NCBI GenBank assembly: GCA_030248215.1 | Contig: JASANG010003959.1 | Location: 62,001 to 126,000 of the forward strand | Direction: 5' to 3' | DNA: 64,000 bases | Source: Enoplolaimus lenunculus | Taxonomy: Eukaryota; Nematoda; Enoplea; Enoplida; Thoracostomopsidae | Shown: positions 1-11,289 of the stretch, in pieces | How the letters are laid out: each line of letters starts with the position of its first letter | How positions within the stretch are numbered: position 1 is the stretch's first letter | Notes under the pieces: model-generated | The model's input: only the letters and a program-made list of their open reading frames with translations | What the model was told of the DNA's origin: nothing | Database searches by the model: none | Program-made: the position numbers and the translations under genes

Positions 1-10
1 TGTTACTTAC

Positions 11-187
11 ATCCGGTGTCGGAAAGTGCAATTTGATAGGATCTACGTCGGCAACTAACGGAATTGTGATTGCGTTTGGCAGAACACAAATATTCGCAAT
101 TTGACTCATAACCACAGATTTGATTGCGCTAAACAGTCCAGGCAGTTCAACCATTTCACCGAGTCCAGTTAAATCGAAATCAATCAC
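11..187 (-). CDS. Esyt: Extended synaptotagmin exon: end of SMP domain
   Basis: 59 codons, phase 0-0, coding the end of the SMP domain (DLTGLGEMVELPGLFSAI, then LPNAITIPLVADVDP). Donor GTAAGT at the left edge, so the gene continues out of the window towards its C2 domains. Confidence 0.92.
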
Positions 188-3100
188 CTACAAACAACGA
201 ATATAAATTAAATCAAAAGCCAAAATTGGATAATTGAATTCGAACACAGGGCCTTTAAAAACACAGGTGGTAGGATTCGCAGTTTTTCTACTGACGTGCG
301 ACCCGCGCTTGCCGAAATGCATATAACAAAAAGATGACAATTAAGCAGCCAACTCACACGCGCATCATATGCCAACTCGTCGAACAGGGGAACAGCCAGA
401 ATTTTGGCAAAAGATTTAACGTTCTAAGTAATATACGAAATTTAATTACAGTCTGACCACCTGAAAAAGTAATAACAACAAAGAAGGTGCTTGACGCGTA
501 TATAATTCTCCGAGCTACGCTTTTTACCATGTTCCAAGAAAGCTATACTAACTGAAGATAGAAGCTGGCCACATCTGAGAATAATGGATCATAGTTATCC
601 AAAAACATGAAACCAAACTCAAAGCTTACCGGATTATTTAAAAAATACGCCGATACGCCACCCATCAGAGGTGGTTTCGAAATTAGTGGCTTGCAAACCG
701 CTCGTAGCCGGCCTCGAAGCTGAAATGGACCACCGTCAGTTTACTTGGGTTTACATGTTTACACCTTTAGAAATTTTTCCGAAAAGCTACAAAATGAGGA
801 AGTGCAAACTGACTGATGCAAGAACGACTATGCTTGCAACCACTAGTGGAATCCTCTATGAGACTCTTCAAATAGATTTGACTACGTGACATATTGACTC
901 TGCAAGGGAACATGATTTAAATAAAATCTAAGAGCCACGATTTACTGTATCATAAGTTTAAAGATCTTCCAGAGTGTCATGTTGAACAGTATAAACGAAC
1001 AAAAATTCATTTAATTCACCAGGTTCAAAAATAATTTAAAAACTATGAAAAAGAGAACTAACTTGAAGACCAGTCATTCCACCTTTAAAAGCACCAACGC
1101 TCACTACAAAATTGCTGTCACCCGAATATCTACAATTAAATAATTAATTAGAATACTAGAGACTAAGACAAAATCTACTTCGGAGCTACATTCTCAAACG
1201 GCCATAGCACCTTGCTTAGTTTTCCAAATAAGCGTGGCGACACAACATCGCATATTAATTAATACAACTTCTGAACGGTAACTTCTGTTGCTCCAAAACA
1301 CTAAACAAAATAATTTGCAATATTCGACAGTTTATACGAACTTTTTCTGTGTTCATATTCTCAAATGTGTGCAGCACTAAGCACCAGTTGGCAATAGTTC
1401 TTCGAACCCTACAACTAGTAAACAGTTGGCTTTGAAATTCTAAACACGCTTTACATTTGGTTTGTCCTACCTCTATACAAATTTTGACTTTCACCGCTAC
1501 TGCGGTTTGCTTATTTGAAACCCTTTTATTAATTGGCGATATGTGCTACAAACAACAGGGAATGCGATTCTTAGGTTTAAAAAATGGATAATTGAAATAA
1601 TTCAATTATATAATTAAAGATATGTATTTAAATCGAAAAACAAACTTCATAAACGAACAGCACTTACGACACATCCATGTCCATGATTATCGTATCACGA
1701 GGAACATTGGTTGAATATACTTTAATTCCACCTACGCGAAGAGGCTAAAACAACTAGAAACATACAAAAGCAAATATAATAAATATCAAAAAAGAACCCG
1801 GAAGCTTGAACAAAAGCCAATATATAGCAATAGGCGTTGACGAAATTAAACCAGCTGTACGCTCTCATCTACCAGACGTAAATACACTCGTGTCGTGTCC
1901 GTGTTACCTGACAAGTTCTTACAGTTAATCTTGTCCGAAATACCTCTTAATGTCAAAGACGGCCGATCACTGGTAATAAGAGTATGCAACAGCTCACATT
2001 GGTAAGGACCGAAGCAGTGGTGCAATACGCAATGGTACAAAATTCAAAAAACAACTTGTGACCGCAAAACATTAAAAAAACAAACCACTTACAATATCAC
2101 CCATGTCCATTTCATCAAACTTAAACGACCGAAACGGTCCTGGCAAGTATTCCTTGATTATTGGCACAATGAATTCGTTAATATACAATTTCGCATACTC
2201 GCCAATGTGAGGCCACAGCAGCAAAATTGACTAGAAAAAACATGTATACCATAAACGATCATTCAACTCTGCAAAGAACCTGAATACAAATATTTCATCA
2301 AAAGAAAAATTTCTTAGATGTATAAACAACAGCGAAAATCAATTTAGATTTATTATTCAAAAACCTATAAGAGCAAAAGTTTGCGCCAGCACAGTATATT
2401 CATTTCGCAACTGGGGATTTTCATTGTCAAGCTGTACTTCGCAAAAGGTACTATGTCGGCGACACCATCGCGTGCTGTTGCTGCGTGTTGAAAAAAACTA
2501 ATCAGACCTCAATATTAGCTATAAACATATTAAATGTCGAAGGACCCTGACTTATATAATTTATCAAAGACTCAGAGACATGGCTCCTTCTGCAATATAC
2601 ATTCAATTTACTGAAACTAACCCTATTCAACCATTCGACTCGCTCGACGTCAGGAAAATGAACCTAGAAATAAACCACAGAAACCTATATCGTACAGAGT
2701 GGCATATATAGCGTACATTCAGCGTGCGACCGGACATTATTTTAAATGATATATTCCAGAACCTGATGGTGGTTTATCTGACTTAGATTGCGGATAGCAA
2801 CCGGATATAGCATCTAAAATTGTGTCGTTGGAAGTATTTCACGCGCAACAAAACTTTCCTTCCGGGGAGATTCAAATGTCGCGTTTTCCAAGCATCTCCT
2901 CTTAACTATATAAAAACCTGAACTTCTAGACACAATCGCAGTAAAATGTTAAAGAAGCTCACTTGAAAAAGCAGTTTATGAAATTTGACACCACCATCGT
3001 AAACATTCTGTATCCAGCGGCAGGTTTATGCCGGATAGCGGAACCCGATGCAAATATTGGTTTTTCCAAATATTAAACCGGATCCTAAAATCGGGTCGAA

Positions 3101-3435
3101 CCCCAAATGCATGTATTTATACAAATTAACTCGTTTACTGTCCGATAGTTCCTTCCTGTATCATGATGTACCGGTTATTTAGAAATGAAAACGCAGCATC
3201 GTCAAATTTCATTCAGAACTTACCCATGGCGGTAATTCTTGCAACCGGCTATCTAGTGTTTCTGTGACAACAACGCGCTCATGTTTCGCCGCCGCTTGGA
3301 GCATAGCGAGATGCTTCTGTTTCGTCTTCCATAGCTTAGATTTGAAGAAACTTAACGTGATGAGCAAAAAAATCCACACTAAGCTATAGCTAAAACGCCC
3401 AAGGAAGAAGCAAGCACTCAATAACAACGTGCTTC
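11..3435 (-). CDS. Esyt: Extended synaptotagmin, 5' part (partial gene, seven exons)
   Basis: Partial gene read on the minus strand as exons 3224-3435, 2622-2663, 2093-2230, 1668-1744, 1063-1129, 630-719 and 11-187; all splice phases agree. The product starts with a hydrophobic hairpin (motif FFLGRFSYSLVWIFLLITL), followed by an SMP domain that opens with the family hallmark FPDVERVEWLN and ends near ITIPLVADVDP. Extended synaptotagmins sit in the endoplasmic reticulum membrane, bind the plasma membrane through C2 domains and carry glycerolipids in the SMP groove. The C2 domains should lie left of base 1, because the last exon ends at a good donor (4-10). There is no in-frame ATG in the first exon before the hairpin and a stop lies just upstream (3503-3505), so an upstream start exon must exist; I could not place it. 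Whether this is the E-Syt1 or E-Syt2/3 type cannot be told without the C2 domains. Confidence 0.9.
630..719 (-). CDS. Esyt: Extended synaptotagmin exon: SMP domain
   Basis: Thirty codons, phase 0-0, from LRGRLRAVCKPL to VSAYFLNNP. This is the SMP stretch that in the family reads PL-G--P-VGA---FFL--P. Acceptor CAG, donor GTAAGC. Confidence 0.88.
1063..1129 (-). CDS. Esyt: Extended synaptotagmin exon: SMP domain
   Basis: 67 bases coding SGDSNFVVSVGAFKGGMTGLQ after the split codon. It matches the central SMP strands, is closed by a GTTAGT donor and ends in phase 0. Confidence 0.85.
1352..1551. mobile_element. MITE family 1, decayed copy in a synaptotagmin intron
   Basis: ATATTCTCAAATGTGTGCAG at the left and TTGGCGATATGTGCTA at the right follow the family order, with more changes than the teneurin copies. 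Confidence 0.55.
1668..1744 (-). CDS. Esyt: Extended synaptotagmin exon: SMP domain
   Basis: 77 bases coding PLRVGGIKVYSTNVPRDTII, an SMP beta-strand segment, ending in phase 2 at a GTAAGT donor. The remaining base of the split serine codon comes from the exon at 1063-1129. Confidence 0.88.
2093..2230 (-). CDS. Esyt: Extended synaptotagmin exon: SMP domain
   Basis: 46 codons, phase 0-0, coding the first SMP helix (LLLWPHIGEYAKLYINEFI) and ending FDEMDMGDI. It has a TTCTAG acceptor and a GTAAGT donor. Confidence 0.9.
2622..2663 (-). CDS. Esyt: Extended synaptotagmin exon: start of SMP domain
   Basis: A 42-base phase 0-0 exon coding VHFPDVERVEWLNR, the conserved entry to the SMP domain. It has a TTCTAG acceptor and a GTTAGT donor. 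Confidence 0.88.
3224..3435 (-). CDS. Esyt: Extended synaptotagmin exon: membrane hairpin
   Basis: Codes for the hydrophobic ER hairpin and a basic linker that ends LQELPPW, phase 0, at a GTAAGT donor. The left border (3224) is firm. The right border is not: acceptors at 3435, 3462 and 3472 all keep the frame open. Confidence 0.8.
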
Positions 3436-3499
3436 CTGTCGGGTGGGGCCCCAGTGTGCACTCTGTGCCACACTGGTGCTCACCCTCGGCATTCCTCAA

Positions 3500-5090
3500 C
3501 CTCTAGCTATGTCGTTTCCCCTTGGTATGCAATACTAGCCGTTTCAGTCTCGGTCCTAGTATCGTGGTTTGTACTTAACCGGTATCTTTTTAGCCTTGCC
3601 ATACTGTTGCTCATTTGTAAAACTATTGTGCTTTAACCTTTCTGTCAAATTCTTGTCAAGCTTAGTCCTATTTCTGCCAATTTCACTTATGTCAATTATA
3701 TGTATTTTTACATATATTTTATATTGTCTTTTCAGGTACTAAAACCCCATTTTCTGACCAAATTCTATGCGCTCAGTGCGTTGCGCATTCCCATTTCTAC
3801 AAATTCTTCCGCTTTTGACCCTTTTGTGCCAATTCCCACATGTCATATTTTTGCGATCTTATAAATGCTTATTTTCATGTTTTCAGGCGTCCCCTTCCCG
3901 TTTCCTACTAATTTCAAGGTGCCAATTCCATTTCGCACCTCTATTTCTGCCAATTCTGCCCCGTTTGTGTCTTATTTGTCATATTTCTTTTTATGTCATT
4001 GTGGCGATGATTCTAGAACATTCTGGGTATTCTTGCGCTCACATAGCTAGCTTAGGTGCTTAAAAAGGATTATCTAGTTTGTACGTAAAATATAGTATTA
4101 CTTTCGGTGCGGTTGGCATACATAATTCTCGCCTTGACGGAGTCGTAAAAAGCATCTAATCGGAAGCAGCGTATTTTACTTGGTCGAAATAACAATTTGC
4201 AGGCCTAGGAAACGTTTACTTGTTATTTTTGTAATTTGTGGTTTATTGTTATAATTGTGCCCGGACGTGATTTGAGTAGCGGTCCCGTAGGCTGTGTCTG
4301 ACAGATTCTGTCCATTTTCCGCTTACAAATTGCAGTTTCCCAATACTTATAATTTCTATAGTGCTTTTCGGCCGCATGGCCCTCGTTCAAAAGCTATAAC
4401 CGTCAGAAATAGGGAAATTTGGCAATTTTAGCATCAGCGGGACTAACGGGCTTCTGTTCCATATTTTGTGTTAATTACTTGCGCGTTACTAGTAAATCGG
4501 AGGATAGCGTTGTATAAACTCACACGAGCCGTAGGAGTGGTTAAATCGTGTTAAAACTGTTCCAGGATCAACTCGAAACTAGACCAAACCCGCCTTCGGA
4601 TCGGTCGAAAATCCCCGTTTTTGACCAGTCCAGACCTTACACTTCCTAGAATATCAGGAATAACATCGCTGAGCGATGCCGTTACGGTCGACATTTTAGC
4701 AAAACACGCCCGCAGGTTAGCCAAATAAATTTTTAAATAGAAAGCATACTGAAAAACAGACTATGTACATATATATGCACGCTAATAGGCTTGGCAATGA
4801 CCAAATCCTTTCAATTCACAGATCTTGTTACCAAGCCTTCGTTTTCTATAAATTTACAGCCATCTAGCTAAGCAATTAGACAAACACAGGTTTAAAGCAT
4901 TTTCAAAACATTCGAATATTACATGAATACTTGGCTGATTAAAACTTTTCTCATTCACCCTGTTGAGCTCTTTTAGCGCATTGCATATGGTACAATAATA
5001 GCGGCATTCTTGTGGGATAAGTTTCATATTCTTAGCCTTCCTTGCGAGCATCGCCAACTGAAGGTGTGCTTCAGTTTTGTTAGCCTACAC
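3500..5090. other. Intergenic region, no gene seen
   Basis: Should contain the promoter and the unseen first exon of the synaptotagmin gene. The short open frames here have no family signature, and I found no tRNA, no clear TATA box and no long repeat. Confidence 0.5.
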
Positions 5091-5106
5091 TTAACCCCTT
5101 CTCACA

Positions 5107-5128
5107 TTGAGTTGCCTAAAGGCAACTC
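5107..5128. repeat. Short perfect inverted repeat
   Basis: GAGTTGCCT and AGGCAACTC pair around a two-base centre. It lies about 140 bases before a tRNA-like element and may belong to the same repeat. Confidence 0.6.
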
Positions 5129-5245
5129 AGCGCAGTGTATATACGTTAAATAATATATATCGCACCGTGTTTAACAATTGCAACACGTATACATAGTACT
5201 GTAATCACCACAAGACGTGAGAGCCCTCTCGGGCTCGTGCGTCAA

Positions 5246-5318
5246 GCTCCTAATAGCTGAGTGGTGATCGTATACGCCTCCCACTCCAGTCACTGGAGTT
5301 CGAATCCTAGCATAAAAC
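5246..5318 (+). repeat. tRNA-like SINE head
   Basis: Contains an A-box-like TAGCTGAGTGGTGATC (5254) and a B-box-like GGAGTTCGAATCC (about 5295) at the spacing of a polymerase III internal promoter. The acceptor and T stems do not pair properly, and the anticodon region has become a hairpin (ACTCCAGT/ACTGGAGT). It is therefore a tRNA-derived SINE or relic, not a working tRNA gene. Confidence 0.6.
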
Positions 5319-5696
5319 TAGGTCTCAGGGGAAATAGAAAATGATCATGTGAAAAGGGTTAATAGTAAACCTCAGCTTATAAAAAACTTTCAGTCTACGC
5401 GAGGTTCACGTTATAACCGGGCTGAAATTAACGTAAACGTCTATTTTGTGCTGCATTGCTGAGTTTATTAGACAAAAAGCTAATATTACAAACCTCTGCT
5501 GTCATCAAATCAAGGCGACAGCTACGTTCACGTCACATTCGCGAGGCATCTATACAAATATCATTATTTTTCATTTTTAGTCCAAATGTCATGTGATATA
5601 CTGCAGAACACTCTACGCACAAAATAAATTGTCATGAAATTTCAAGACTCCTACCTTCTTTTATGTCACGCTCACGTTACTGTATTAATCCAATAA

Positions 5697-5815
5697 GATG
5701 AAAGGGGTAATAAGAGCGGGGGGTCCCATTTTGAGTCCAAATCAATAGGAATCCGTATCCCTAATAAGACTCCGTAAGCAGATAGAGTCCATAAACCCTG
5801 ATTAGTGTCCATAAA
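5697..5815 (+). repeat. Direct repeat, copy 1 (paired with 8604-8720)
   Basis: About 115 bases opening AATAAGAGCGGGGGGTCCCA and running through CCCTAATAAGACTCCGTAAG. A close copy in the same orientation lies 2.9 kb to the right, beyond both minisatellites. Confidence 0.75.
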
Positions 5816-6036
5816 TGTCAATCCCAAAAGAAATTCAATATCCTGTGCGGCTTATGTTTTATCGAAACCCTTAATTTTTCAATAGTATCACCGTCATTCG
5901 TGGACATCACAGAGTTTTACGGAAACTCTATCCGGACAAGACTGTTTTGCAGTGACACTGTCTAGGACATTGAAATGTTTGCAAAACAGTGCAGTGGACA
6001 ATATTTTTATACGATAAACACATTAGGGACGCCTTA

Positions 6037-6837
6037 GCGGGAAAATTAAAATTTTGGCGGGATAATTCAATTTTCATGGAATTCAAATTTTGGCAGAAAA
6101 TTCAAATTTAGGCGTGAAACAAATTTTGGCGAGAAATTCAAATTTTGGCGAGAAATTCAAATTTTGGTGGGAAAAATTAAAGTTTGGCAGAAAATTCAAA
6201 TTTAGGCGTGAAACAAAATTTGGCGAGAAATTCAAATTTTGGCGAGAAATTCAACTTTTGGTGGGAAAAATTAAAGTTTGGTGCCAAATTCAAATTTAGG
6301 CGTTAAAATTCAAATTTTGGCGAAAAATTCAAATTTAGGCGGGAAATTCAAATTTAGGCGGGAAAATTCAAATTTTGGCGGGAAATTCAAATTTTGGCAG
6401 GAAATCTAAATTTGGGCAAGAAATTCAAATTTTGGCGGGAACATTCAAATTTTGGCGGGAAATTCAAATTTAGGCGGGAAATTCAAATTTAGGCGGGAAA
6501 ATTCAAATTTTGGCGGGAAATTCAAATTTTGGCGAGAAATTTAAATTTGGGCAAGAAATTCAAATTTTGGTGGGAACATTCAAATTTTGGCGGGAAATTC
6601 AAATTTTGGCGAGAAATTCAAATCTCGGCGAGAAATTCAAATTTTGGCGGGAAAAATCAAAGTTTGGCGCCAAATTCAAATTTAGGCGTGAAAATTCAAA
6701 TTTTGGCGGGAAATTCAAATTTTGGGGGGGGAAATGACATTTGGGCCGGATATTAAAATTTTGGCGAGAAATTCAACTTTTGTCGCGAAATTCAAATTTT
6801 AGAGGGAAAATTCAAATTTTAGCGTAAAATTTTGGCA
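6037..6837 (+). repeat. Minisatellite with an approx. 19-base unit
   Basis: Some forty head-to-tail copies of a unit close to AAATTCAAATTTTGGCGGG, with variants GAGA, TAGG and GGGAAA between the AT-rich blocks. Some sections repeat at a higher order, for example AAATTCAAATTTAGGCG alternating with the TTTTGGCGG form. The open frames across it merely translate the repeat. Confidence 0.95.
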
Positions 6838-7788
6838 AACATGCGAAATAACGCAGTAAATTAATCATCTTATTTAGCGCTTTCCGGCGACACCTTTTAG
6901 ACTGTAACGATAAAGTCCGATAGTTGACGCAACTCTGGCCGAATCGTTTCGCAACTATAATTTTCAGTATGCACGGCTAAAAAAGCGACAGTCTTTCGTC
7001 AACAATCAATGAAACTTACAAGAGCCGAAACGGGAGCAGGAATCTATTAATTTATATTAAGTTGTTTTAATCTCAGTATGCATTTTAAAATAAGACTTGT
7101 TTCTACTCGCATGTTTCAAGATTGATTGTAAAGCTTAAAAAATTAACATTAATTTTCATAAAATTCAACAAATTGGAACTTCATCTAAAAGACATTTTTG
7201 TCTTCGTATATTGAATTTCAAATACGTTGGGCTACAATTTTGTGCCAATCAACCAATTGAAAGAAATCCATCTTTAAACCTTGCAATCCAATCTCCAAAG
7301 CTTTGCCTGATCGAGTTGTACAAATGACAAAAATGCGTTCTCGATGTTCTAATATTATTTTTGTGACACTTGCATTTATTTGTTTTTTGTACACATTTAT
7401 ATGTTTGGCAGTGTTTTTGGCTATGATACCGCAGTTAACAGCAGCTGTCCAAGAGAAATATTTTCACCGCACTCGGTTTTGGGTTTGTCTGTATTGTTTT
7501 AAAGGTGCTATTATTAAGCTTTCGTATGCTTTTAATTAAATATTTTAGTTCACATACACAAGAATTACAATATCTTGATCAGTAGGGCTGATCCGTAGCC
7601 CGATAACTTTGCTGAGGGGCTAAACATTTTTCTGGAGGGTCATTACAAGGGATATCGATGTTTTACAAGCAAGGGCCAATGTTACCCTAAAGGCCGTCCC
7701 ATTTTCCGGGGACAGAAATGTACCAGGAGTACCCGTCCCATATTCCCGAGTCAGCAATGCACCAGGAGTACATGCAAAAAATATAATT

Positions 7789-8349
7789 GGGACAGCGGGA
7801 CAGTTGGGACAAATGAGACAGTGGCACAGATGGGACAGATGGACAGCGGGACTGATGGGATAGTTGGGACAGATGGGACAGTTTGGACAGATTGGACAGT
7901 TGGGACAGATGGGACAGATGGAACAGATGGGACAGCGGGACAGATGGGACAGTTGAGACAGATGGGACAGTTTGGACAGATGGGACAGTTTGGACAGATG
8001 GGACAGTTGTGACAGTTGGGACAGTTGTGACAGTTGGGACAAACGGGACCGATTGGACAGTTGGGACAGTTGGAACAGATGGGACAGGTGAGACAGTTGG
8101 GACAGATGGGACAATCAGGACAAATGGTGCAGTTGGGACAGATGGGACATTTGGGACAGATGGGACAGTTGGGACAGATGGGACAGTTGGGACAGATGGA
8201 ACAGTTTTGACACTTGGGACAGATAAGACAGTTGGTACAGATGGGACAGTTGGGACATATGGGACAGTTGGGACAGATGTGACAGTTGGGACAAATGGGA
8301 CAGATGGGACAGACGGGACAGTTGTGATAGATGGGGCAGATGGGACATG
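7789..8349 (+). repeat. Minisatellite with a 9-base unit
   Basis: About sixty copies of GGGACAGNT, mostly alternating GGGACAGAT and GGGACAGTT, so an 18-base higher-order period is visible. Nine is a multiple of three, so long frames stay open on both strands (DGTVGT-type on plus, HLSQLS-type on minus). These are translations of the repeat, not genes. The left flank carries CACCAGGAGTAC-type duplications and CCGTCCCA/GGGACAG words from which the array may have grown. Confidence 0.95.
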
Positions 8350-8603
8350 AAGATTTTCAAAGGAGGGTCAAAGTTATTTCATAATCTGAGCCATGGCCCA
8401 TCTGGCTACGAGCCTGCTGTAGGGGCGGCTAAAACAAATATTTAAATGCGTAAACATTAGCATCAGCCTATTTATATATAAGCCTAAGTATACAAAACTA
8501 AATTTTAAACAGTAAAAACAATTCTAAATCATAAACCTACCCTATTGCTGTCCAACAGGGAAGCAGTGCGTTCCTTTGTACTGTAGTGGCCCGACGAAGA
8601 GGG

Positions 8604-8720
8604 TGTAGCATAATAAGCGGGGGTCCCCATTTTGAGTTCCAATCAATAGGAGTTCGTATCCCTAATAACAGTCCGTAAGCGGATAGAGTTCCTAAATCCT
8701 AATAGAGTCCAGGAAGGTCA
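8604..8720 (+). repeat. Direct repeat, copy 2 (paired with 5697-5815)
   Basis: Same order of words as copy 1: AATAAGCGGGGGTCCCCA, CAATAGGAGTTCGTATCCCT, then GTCCGTAAGCGGATAGAGTT. The pair brackets the two minisatellites. Confidence 0.75.
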
Positions 8721-9395
8721 GTTATTACTAATTGTAGTGCATAATGACTCCAGGACCAAATAAAATTGAGTCCGAATCTTTAAGGCGTACTTAAACTTAG
8801 TACATCCCAAAGTATTACCTTGAATGATCGCTCAAGCTATTGACGCAAAACAAGTAAACGTTTAATTCAACGGATAGTTGCAGTACCGGATATATATCAT
8901 GTAGCGAATGGTGGCGGAGCGTGGGTCAAAAATAAATAACGTAACCTCTGGAGAGGCCAAATAAATATCAGTTCCCCTCTTATTCGGGTCACTACAATAC
9001 GAACACATTGAGACTCGAAAACACAGTATTAAATTTGCAAAGAAACTTGCTAACCGACTACGCCACTGATGAACGTTTAATAATGGCCTCCCTGAGACAA
9101 GGTCGCGAATATCGAATCAATTTATGGAACGCAAGAACGCTTTAATATTTAAATACAGTAAACTAGAATTCTTAATTTGAAATAAAGTAATTGGTTGTTT
9201 TAGCCCAATTGCAGTTTTCTCGACAAATTTGCAAATATGACGTGATTCTTCGACGAAAATCGGAAATAAAATATGTTAAAATAGAATATTCACTTTTAGT
9301 CACTTTTAGTTTACAGCAGTTTTAATCACGCAATAACGCACTGCCAGCAAAGGCATAAATAACTGAATCAAAAAATAGTTTACGCATGAATCAAA

Positions 9396-10494
9396 ATGGA
9401 AACGATTCGAAAGAAAACGTCAGTAATCGCCAATTATGGCAGGCGGTTAACGCTTGCCGCCGGCATGGACCATCTATGGACCGGGCTGGTCGGAAAAACC
9501 AGTCCAGTTCAAACCAATCGTGGCGGTGCCATAGCAGACCAAGGCGCAGTAGAACTCGATCAATTCAACATTGGATATTTACCGTTTGAAGCAAGTTTTG
9601 GCGTAGCAAACCAGTTACATCAACACCAACAACACCGCATTATTGAACCCATTTCCCCAAAAATCGCGTATTTATTCAGCGCGTTTGCAAGCGCAAGTTG
9701 CATTCTTGGACTCTGTCAAATTGTTTACTGTTGTCAATTTTTCACATCAGGAATCGGACTGGTGAATGCGGCAATTTTGTTTGCGATTGGCTGTCGTGGA
9801 AGTTGTCTTAGGACGTGTCTTGGATTTCAGGGTCCTCTGTTTACGCTGTACAGCCAGCTGGCGTGTCAATTATCCGGTCTTTTGGTAATTATTTTATCCA
9901 GTGTTAGTATACATTGTACAAATTATGAATGTGATCCGAATATGCGAGGTGCTTACAGACGAGGGCAATGTTTAGATAAATTAACTGAAAAAACTCGCTA
10001 CCCCCATGCGATTACTGAATCAATAAATCGTACAATATTGACGTGTCTGCTTTTGATTGCATTATGTCAAATTCTAGCATCAACACGTGTACTTGCGATG
10101 AAATTTAATTGGCTTGGACGTTCGTTATACGAAGGATGGAACGTTTATTATGCACTCGGATTCGCTGGATTCATAGCCCTTTGTGTAAGCACTGCTCATA
10201 CGATGATGTGTGGTCATTTGTTTTTTACTGGAGCTGCTGTTGTGCTCAGTTTAGCCATTTTACTTATTGCTATTGTAATCTATCGATGCAAATCGAACGG
10301 GATGGAAAGCAACTTTTGCAACGAATATGGATCGGCGATTTTTCAAACGCTATTGGCTATTGCGATATGGGCAGCGCTTATCTTAATTGTGATTGGTGTA
10401 TTTGGTATTTACTGTTGGCATCCAATTGGATTCATTCCTGGCAATTATACAACAAATTTCACTTTAGCCGTTAAAGATATTGAATTAACACGCG
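9396..10494 (+). CDS. Eight-pass membrane protein, exon 1
   Basis: 366 codons plus one base, covering the N-terminal tail, segments 1-7 and the start of the second large loop. It ends at G|GTAAAC after IELTR. The frame beyond the donor reads through to 10562 but is plain lysine/phenylalanine-rich intron sequence. Confidence 0.8.
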
Positions 10495-11289
10495 GTAAAC
10501 AGTTTTTGGGATTTAAAATGTTGATATTTTACATTCTATTCCAGAAAATATGGACAATGTAGTCAGCTGAATATTCTGCAACGGTTGAGTCCAGGACTTG
10601 CATACTGTAGCTCAAATGAAACACATGACACGCATTTGCCGATTAGGCTTGCCATTAAAATTAATTAGGCATTTTCATGTAATATAGCACCACACACAAA
10701 AACATTTTATTGCATCCAGAAAATATTTTCTTAAATTCAAGAAAACTATGTCTTAATCTATGCAATACATTAGTTTTATAGATAAAAATCAGAAAACAAA
10801 TTCTTGAATATACGACAACTATTTATTGAAAGAAATAAATTTGATTCTTATAAATTGTAAACAGTGATTTTCTTGAATATAAACAATTATGTTTTAACCA
10901 TTTCAGACACAACATTCTGAGCTGCTTAGGCTGTCAATGTTTGAAATACTAGACATTAACGCCTTGAAAATTTTAAGACAATTTATTTTGTGTGCATAAA
11001 CACTTGAGGTTGCCGTATACATTTGATCACTGTGTGTTTACGAATTGTTCTGTAAATGCGTCAAAGCTGAATTTCAGGGACATCAGCATGTTCGGAACCA
11101 GCTGGGCTGCCACGAGTCTACGAGCGTTGTTATGCGTTCATCGAACAAATGGGTTATTGGGATCCAAACAGTGACATTCACGGCGAACATCTCAAAGGAC
11201 ATCAGTTGACATTTTCGTTTGTTTTGTGTTTTTCTGGATTTTGGTGCGCTATTTTTAGCATCGGAGCATTTTGTCGAGTTAAAAATTAA
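9396..11289 (+). CDS. Eight-pass membrane protein of unknown family (two exons)
   Basis: Exons 9396-10494 and 11078-11289 are joined through a GTAAAC donor and a TTTCAG acceptor in matching phase, giving 436 residues. The start ATG follows TCAAA and opens the longest frame. Hydrophobic segments lie near residues 90-112, 118-134, 150-173, 212-232, 250-270, 272-298, 313-340 and 410-431, after a polar 88-residue N-terminus. Segments 3-4 and 7-8 are each separated by a long loop containing cysteines; the first has an N-glycosylation site just before segment 4 (NRT) and the second has NYT and NFT. This looks like two four-pass units fused in tandem. There is no tetraspanin CCG motif, and I do not recognise the family. 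It may be a transporter-like or MS4A-like accessory membrane protein, but the sequence does not decide. It lies head to head with the synaptotagmin gene. Without the splice the frame would run on only 22 codons, so the spliced model is much better. Confidence 0.75.
11078..11289 (+). CDS. Eight-pass membrane protein, exon 2
   Basis: Follows the acceptor AATTTCAG and completes a split glycine codon. It codes a cysteine-containing loop (TSACSEPAGLPRVYERCYAF), then a last membrane segment (TFSFVLCFSGFWCAIFSIG) and the tail CRVKN, then TAA. Confidence 0.72.

Noticed and set aside
6090..6756. Open frames of about 70 codons rich in NSNFGEKFKF
   Set aside because: They are translations of the 19-base minisatellite; other frames give equal repeats and there is no start context.
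7620..8360. Long HLSQLS and DGTVGT frames, up to 164 codons
   Set aside because: They are translations of the 9-base array on both strands, not conserved coding sequence.
10495..10562. Unspliced end of the eight-pass protein frame
   Set aside because: The donor GTAAAC and the in-phase second exon with a last membrane segment explain the sequence better.
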